NCBI GenBank assembly: GCA_018500065.2
Contig: JAHBAO020000092.1
Location: forward strand, 1 to 10,850
Direction of reading: 5' to 3'
DNA length: 10,850 bases
Source: Octadecabacter sp.
GTDB lineage: Bacteria; Pseudomonadota; Alphaproteobacteria; Rhodobacterales; Rhodobacteraceae
In this document: piece after piece, positions 7,364 through 10,850 of the stretch
Layout of the letters: every line of letters begins with the position of its first letter
How positions within the stretch are numbered: the first letter of the stretch is position 1
Notes under the pieces: model-generated
The model's database searches: none
What the model was told of the DNA's origin: nothing
The model's input: the letters and a program-made list of their open reading frames with translations, nothing else
Position numbers and translations under genes: made by a program

Positions 7364-7367
7364 CTCC
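7364..7367 (-). promoter_or_regulatory. Ribosome binding site that sets the ccrA start
   Basis: Minus-strand GGAG lies six bases before the ATG at 7357. It overlaps the five extra codons of a longer frame that would begin at TTG 7372, which argues that those codons are untranslated leader. Confidence 0.75.
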
Positions 7368-7408
7368 ATCAAAAAATCCGTTCTTTACGCCGCATCGCAG
7401 AATCGGAC

Positions 7409-7436
7409 GCGTTAAAAGCAGAAATAGAGACGTCAA
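7409..7436 (-). promoter_or_regulatory. Candidate ccrA promoter
   Basis: On the minus strand TTGACG (7436-7431) is a good -35. Sixteen bases on, TAACGC (7414-7409) is a weak -10. Transcription from here would give a leader of roughly 45 bases before the ccrA ATG. The heptamer GCAATCT (7447-7441) lies just upstream of the -35. The -10 match is poor, so this is a candidate only. Confidence 0.3.
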
Positions 7437-7486
7437 AGTAAGATTGCAACGCCACAGCACGCATTTTTGTAATTTTATGTCTGCTG

Positions 7487-7499
7487 CATCGCAGCGATG
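7487..7499. promoter_or_regulatory. 13-base palindrome upstream of ccrA
   Basis: CATCGC and GCGATG flank a single A in a perfect inverted repeat, about 130 bases upstream of the ccrA start and 66 bases past the acyltransferase stop. The nonamer GCATCGCAG, which covers its left part (7486-7494), is repeated at 7392-7400 in the ccrA leader. This could be an operator with a second half-site near the start of transcription. With a one-base centre and no T-run it does not look like a terminator. Confidence 0.4.
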
Positions 7500-7564
7500 A
7501 TGACGTATATCGTAGCCAAAGGCCAACGCTGCGGTTAATGCCCTGTCCCTCAGAGCAAGCTGAT

Positions 7565-8929
7565 CTATACTTCTGGAAAGTGGTGCAAAATTGAATTGGC
7601 ATAGTAGGCCAGAACCGCCTTGTCGCTGTCCTGATATGTGATCGCGGCGTCGCCCGCCAACAATCCACGTCGGCGCAGGTTTGCCAAACCATCGGTGGTC
7701 ATTTGCACGGGTGTACGGCGCGGTTTCGCAACCGAGGGCGGCATGCTGGCAATCGTTTCGGCAATATACGCTGAAATATCGGCTTCGTTTGTCGCACCCG
7801 ACAGAAGGGCGCGGCTCACTAGGGGAACGGGCAACAACGGAATAACGCTGGCAATTCGCACCATAAGTTCTTCGCCAACGGCTTTCGTCGCGCCTGCATT
7901 GGACTGGGCAAAGTCGCGCAAGGAAAGCGGCTGCCCGAAGCTGACATTTGCAGTTCCAAACGTTGTCATCCTGCGACGAAGCCGTGCCCACAAATATCCA
8001 GAGACACCACCAACGACAGTAAAGAGGGGTGGGCGGAAACGGCGCTTGCCGGTTTCGTGGGCTTTGATCAAAAATTTATCTTCCAGCACGCGATCATAGT
8101 TGAGCGCCACCGGCACAAAGATCACATCACGTTGTTCAGGGTCAAAACCGTCGATGATATAACTGAGGATGCCGAGGCGCGGCTCTGTCATCGCGCCCGT
8201 CACAGACAGCCCGCCTTCGGGGAAGACGGCCTGCGTTACGCCACCCGCCGTGGCCATCTGCACATAGCGCGCCAGAACCTTGCGATAAAGCTCACGCGCG
8301 GCGGGTTCGCTTCGGGATTTACGGCGGATAAAATAACCGCCCATCATCTTGATCATCCCAGACAGCGGCCAGACCCGCGCCCATTCGCCAACCGCGTAAG
8401 ACAACGCACCTGCACGCGAAACGAGGTAGGTGACCAGCACATAGTCCATGTTTGATCTGTGGTTCATCACAAAGATCACGGTCGCATCCGGATCAATCGC
8501 CTCATATTCCGCGCGGTCAAACTGGTCGACGCGCAGCTTGTATAGAAAGCGAGACAGCCACTTGGCCAAGCGCATCCCGAAGGAAAAGTAGGCGGTGGCG
8601 GAAAAGGACGGCACGATTTCGCGGGCGTAATGGCGGGCCTTTTCAAAGGCCACATCTTCGCGCACGTCTTCGGCTTTGGCATAGTCGTTCACCGCCATGA
8701 TGACCTCGGGGTCGAACACCAAGCGTTCGATGGTATCGTAGCGCCGTGCAAGCTTGAACGGTTCAATTGGCTTGGCAAGCCGCTTGTTCACCCGTGCCAC
8801 GACCTTTTCCGCCCGGCGGCGGAAAAACCAGCGCACTGACGGGAACAAAAAGTGCGACGCAAACGTAACGGCCGCAAAAAGCAGCACCAAAACCAAAAGC
8901 CAAAGTGGGATCATTACAGGGGTCGTCAT
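7565..8929 (-). CDS. PlsB-like glycerolipid acyltransferase, membrane-anchored
   Basis: This is a 454-residue acyltransferase of the PlsB/PlsC superfamily, which moves an acyl group to glycerol-3-phosphate or lysophosphatidate at the inner membrane. All four blocks are visible: NHRSNMD (156-162, the HX4D pair His157 and Asp162), GGYFIRRK (197-204), FPEGGLSVTG (236-245) and VPVALNYDRV (272-281). The C-terminal YYANSILHHF (442-451) resembles the end of PlsB/GPAT proteins, so glycerol-3-phosphate 1-acyltransferase is my best guess; related genes are often labelled 1-acylglycerol-3-phosphate acyltransferase. It is much shorter than E. coli PlsB (about 800). One membrane helix (about 7-27) precedes a basic region. 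The start at 8929 lacks a clear ribosome binding site; Met6 (8914) is an alternative. The frame stays open upstream to 9082, which would overlap the meaA start and is unlikely. Confidence 0.88.
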   Translation of the reverse strand: MTTPVMIPLWLLVLVLLFAAVTFASHFLFPSVRWFFRRRAEKVVARVNKRLAKPIEPFKLARRYDTIERLVFDPEVIMAVNDYAKAEDVREDVAFEKARHYAREIVPSFSATAYFSFGMRLAKWLSRFLYKLRVDQFDRAEYEAIDPDATVIFVMNHRSNMDYVLVTYLVSRAGALSYAVGEWARVWPLSGMIKMMGGYFIRRKSRSEPAARELYRKVLARYVQMATAGGVTQAVFPEGGLSVTGAMTEPRLGILSYIIDGFDPEQRDVIFVPVALNYDRVLEDKFLIKAHETGKRRFRPPLFTVVGGVSGYLWARLRRRMTTFGTANVSFGQPLSLRDFAQSNAGATKAVGEELMVRIASVIPLLPVPLVSRALLSGATNEADISAYIAETIASMPPSVAKPRRTPVQMTTDGLANLRRRGLLAGDAAITYQDSDKAVLAYYANSILHHFPEV

Positions 8930-8969
8930 ACGAGGGACCGTGTCAGGGAATGGGCGTCTGAGCAATGGG

Positions 8970-8990
8970 GGCAAATTGCCGGCAAATGCC
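8970..8990. promoter_or_regulatory. Two abutting operator-like palindromes upstream of meaA
   Basis: GGCAAATTGCC (8970-8980, perfect around a central A) is directly followed by GGCAAATGCC (8981-8990, GGCA/TGCC around AA). The pair ends 13 bases before the TTGACA at 9004. Adjacent copies of one dyad just upstream of a -35 are typical of a regulator-binding site. The GCAAA half-site recalls the TTTGCAAA element I remember for RamB/ScfR-type acyl-CoA-responsive regulators, but the match is partial. Confidence 0.5.
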
Positions 8991-9003
8991 GCAGTGCAGC
9001 GCG

Positions 9004-9031
9004 TTGACAAGGGTATTATCTTTCCGATACC
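9004..9031 (+). promoter_or_regulatory. Candidate meaA promoter
   Basis: TTGACA (9004-9009) is a consensus -35. With a 16-base spacer the -10 would be GATACC (9026-9031), a weak match. Transcription would begin near 9038, about 43 bases before the meaA ATG. On the opposite strand GATAAT (9020-9015) is a possible -10 for the acyltransferase, so the two promoters would overlap. Confidence 0.45.
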
Positions 9032-9055
9032 AAGCAATCTAAGCAATAAAATTGC
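9032..9055. repeat. AAGCAAT direct repeat and GCAAT dyad in the meaA leader
   Basis: AAGCAAT occurs at 9032-9038 and again at 9041-9047, a 9-base period. The second copy forms a perfect dyad, GCAAT (9043-9047), AAA, ATTGC (9051-9055). These sit just around and after the predicted transcription start of meaA, where a repressor site would act. They share the GCAA core with the dyads at 8970-8990. Confidence 0.45.
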
Positions 9056-9080
9056 GCAACCTGATTCACGAGGCCGACCC

Positions 9081-10850
9081 ATGTCGCAGACGCAAAAAGA
9101 CCGCCCCGTTTCTAAGTCCGATCGCCACGCCGATCGTCCGTGGCTGTTTAGAACTTATGCTGGTCATTCGACCGCCAAAGCCTCTAACGAGCTGTATCGC
9201 GGCAACCTCGCCAAGGGGCAGACCGGCCTTTCTGTTGCGTTCGATCTGCCAACGCAAACGGGCTATGACAGCGATCATGTGCTTGCACAGGGCGAAGTCG
9301 GTAAGGTCGGTGTTCCGGTAAACCACTTGGGCGATATGCGGGCGCTGTTTGACGATATTCCGCTTGAGAAGATGAACACGTCGATGACGATCAATGCGAC
9401 AGCGCCTTGGTTGCTTGCGCTGTATATTGCCGTGGCTGAAGAACAGGGTGCGGATGTGTCCGCCCTGCAAGGCACTGTTCAGAATGACATTATCAAAGAG
9501 TACCTGTCGCGTGGTACCTATATTTGCCCGCCTGCCCCATCCTTGCGGATGATTACGGATGTGGCTGCGTTCACCCGCGAGCATCTGCCAAAGTGGAACC
9601 CGATGAACGTGTGTTCCTATCACCTGCAAGAGGCTGGCGCGACGCCGGAGGAAGAATTGGCGTTTGCTTTGGCCACGGCGATTGCGGTGCTTGATGACCT
9701 GAAAGGTAAAGTCCCCGCCGACGCCTTCCCTGCGATGGTTGGGCGCATTTCGTTCTTCGTAAATGCGGGTATCCGGTTTGTTACCGAGATGTGCAAAATG
9801 CGCGCATTCGTTGAGCTTTGGGACGAGATTTGCTCTGAACGCTATGGCGTTGAAGACCCGAAATTCCGTCGGTTCCGGTATGGCGTACAGGTGAATTCAC
9901 TGGGCCTCACTGAACAACAACCTGAAAACAACGTCTACCGCATTCTGATCGAAATGCTCGCCGTTACACTTTCAAAGGACGCCCGTGCGCGTGCCGTTCA
10001 GCTACCAGCATGGAACGAGGCCCTTGGTCTACCGCGCCCGTGGGACCAGCAATGGTCCTTGCGGATGCAACAAATCCTCGCGTTTGAAACGGACCTGCTG
10101 GAATACGATGACCTGTTTGAGGGCAACCCAGCGGTTGAACGCAAAGTCGCGGAATTGAAAAAGGGCGCGATGGCGGAATTGTCCCAGATTAACGGCATGG
10201 GTGATGCGCAAGAAAAGATCGAATATATGAAGGCGCGGCTGGTTGAATCCAACGCTACACGGATTTCTGGAATTGAAAGCGGTGACACGACTGTTATCGG
10301 CGTGAACAAGTTCCAGAATGGCGAGCCGTCCCCGCTGACGTCTGGCGAAGATGCGATTATGGTGTCGGACCCTGAAGCCGAGGCTGACCAGCTTGCGCGG
10401 CTCGGCACTTGGAAAACGGACCGTGATGACGACGCTGTGGCAAAAGCCTTGGCTGATCTGAAGGCCGCCGCGCTCGATGGCACAAACATTATGATCCCCT
10501 CCGTTGCCGCCGCGAAAGCAGGTGTAACAACGGGCGAATGGGCCGAAGTCATTCGTGCAGCGTTCGGGCAATACCGTGGCCCGACGGGTGTGTCACACAA
10601 CCCATCAAACCGCACCGAGGGGTTAGATGATATTCGTGACCGTGTGTCGGCAGTCAGTTCAAAACTCGGGCGGAAATTGAAATTCTTGATGGGGAAACCC
10701 GGTCTTGATGGGCACTCCAACGGTGCCGAGCAAATCGCCGCACGCGCGCGCGATTGCGGCATGGACATTACCTATGAAGGTATTCGCCTAACGCCTGACG
10801 AAATTATCGCCGCCGCAATCCGCGATGATGTTCACGTTGTCGGCCTGTCC
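9081..10850 (+). CDS. meaA: Ethylmalonyl-CoA mutase (Ecm/MeaA), 5' part
   Basis: This adenosylcobalamin-dependent mutase converts (2R)-ethylmalonyl-CoA to (2S)-methylsuccinyl-CoA in the ethylmalonyl-CoA pathway. The frame is open for 590 codons to the end of the window; the family is about 650-680 residues, so roughly 60-90 are missing. The N-terminal mutase barrel shows TGLSVAFDLPTQTGYDSDH (48-66), NTSMTINATAPW, QNDIIKEYLSRGTY, NPMNVCSYHLQEAGATP and YGVQVNSLGLTEQQPENN, almost as I recall them in Methylobacterium MeaA. The C-terminal cobalamin domain begins with GKPGLDGHSNGAEQ, giving the DxHxxG motif Asp543, His545, Gly548, where His545 is the lower cobalt ligand. The window stops at VVGLS, just where the next B12-binding loop starts. 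The ATG has ACGAGG seven bases upstream. It diverges from the acyltransferase across 151 bases. Confidence 0.97.
   Translation, partial: MSQTQKDRPVSKSDRHADRPWLFRTYAGHSTAKASNELYRGNLAKGQTGLSVAFDLPTQTGYDSDHVLAQGEVGKVGVPVNHLGDMRALFDDIPLEKMNTSMTINATAPWLLALYIAVAEEQGADVSALQGTVQNDIIKEYLSRGTYICPPAPSLRMITDVAAFTREHLPKWNPMNVCSYHLQEAGATPEEELAFALATAIAVLDDLKGKVPADAFPAMVGRISFFVNAGIRFVTEMCKMRAFVELWDEICSERYGVEDPKFRRFRYGVQVNSLGLTEQQPENNVYRILIEMLAVTLSKDARARAVQLPAWNEALGLPRPWDQQWSLRMQQILAFETDLLEYDDLFEGNPAVERKVAELKKGAMAELSQINGMGDAQEKIEYMKARLVESNATRISGIESGDTTVIGVNKFQNGEPSPLTSGEDAIMVSDPEAEADQLARLGTWKTDRDDDAVAKALADLKAAALDGTNIMIPSVAAAKAGVTTGEWAEVIRAAFGQYRGPTGVSHNPSNRTEGLDDIRDRVSAVSSKLGRKLKFLMGKPGLDGHSNGAEQIAARARDCGMDITYEGIRLTPDEIIAAAIRDDVHVVGLS

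Noticed and set aside
7358..7372. Longer ccrA frame starting at 7372 with five extra residues
   Set aside because: The first codon there is TTG, the extra codons contain the GGAG that serves the ATG at 7357, and the shorter product matches the usual N-terminus of the family.
7290..7991. 233-codon minus-strand frame bridging the acyltransferase end and the ccrA start
   Set aside because: It overlaps two real genes in another frame and the palindrome-bearing gap, with a product rich in Arg/Cys and no domain.
8930..9082. N-terminal extension of the acyltransferase to 9082
   Set aside because: It would cover the divergent meaA promoter and overlap its start codon. The added residues look like translated regulatory DNA, and the membrane anchor begins right after the ATG at 8929.
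9998..10768. 256-codon open frame on the minus strand, antisense to meaA
   Set aside because: It is Ser/Ala/Arg-rich with no recognisable domain and lies opposite strongly conserved mutase sequence; it arises from codon bias.

Overview
The window reads as chromosomal DNA of a marine alphaproteobacterium of the Roseobacter group (Rhodobacteraceae). Three things point there: moderate-to-high GC with dense, tightly packed genes; two ethylmalonyl-CoA pathway enzymes (crotonyl-CoA carboxylase/reductase and ethylmalonyl-CoA mutase) that closely resemble, from memory, the Rhodobacter and Methylobacterium proteins; and a TauE/SafE exporter overlapping an alphaproteobacterial Alph_Pro_TM (TIGR02186-like) gene. 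I saw no transposase, integrase, tRNA, rRNA or CRISPR array.

Layout. (1) 1-1567, plus strand: the 3' part of a nucleoside-type ABC permease overlaps by 17 bases a trimeric-class purine nucleoside phosphorylase. This looks like the end of a nucleoside uptake and salvage operon. (2) 1661-3333, plus strand: a TauE/SafE membrane transporter shares one base (TGATG) with a secreted, membrane-anchored protein of unknown function. (3) 3346-5882, minus strand: a small uncharacterised protein, then a Dda/RecD-like SF1B helicase, then a short-chain dehydrogenase joined to the helicase by an ATGA overlap. (4) 6009-10850: the ethylmalonyl-CoA region. ccrA lies on the minus strand with a rho-independent terminator. 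Upstream of it on the same strand is a PlsB-like acyltransferase. meaA/ecm diverges on the plus strand and runs off the window end.

How the genes work together. CcrA makes ethylmalonyl-CoA from crotonyl-CoA, CO2 and NADPH. After epimerisation, by an enzyme not in this window, Ecm rearranges (2R)-ethylmalonyl-CoA to methylsuccinyl-CoA. Together they form the core of acetyl-CoA assimilation in organisms without isocitrate lyase. The acyltransferase between them is a lipid enzyme with no obvious biochemical tie. The permease and phosphorylase would import purine nucleosides and split them to free base plus ribose-1-phosphate.

No stretch over 300 bases lacks a gene. The longest gaps are 7358-7564 (207 bases) and 5883-6073 (191 bases), followed by 8930-9080 (151 bases) between divergent genes. 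These hold the regulatory-looking sequence: palindromes, iterated GCAA motifs, candidate promoters and one terminator. I found no convincing undescribed multi-gene system. The items most worth checking are the operator-like repeats at meaA, a heptamer shared with the ccrA promoter region, the small conserved-looking protein at 5682-5882, and an apparent extra membrane segment pair in the ABC permease.
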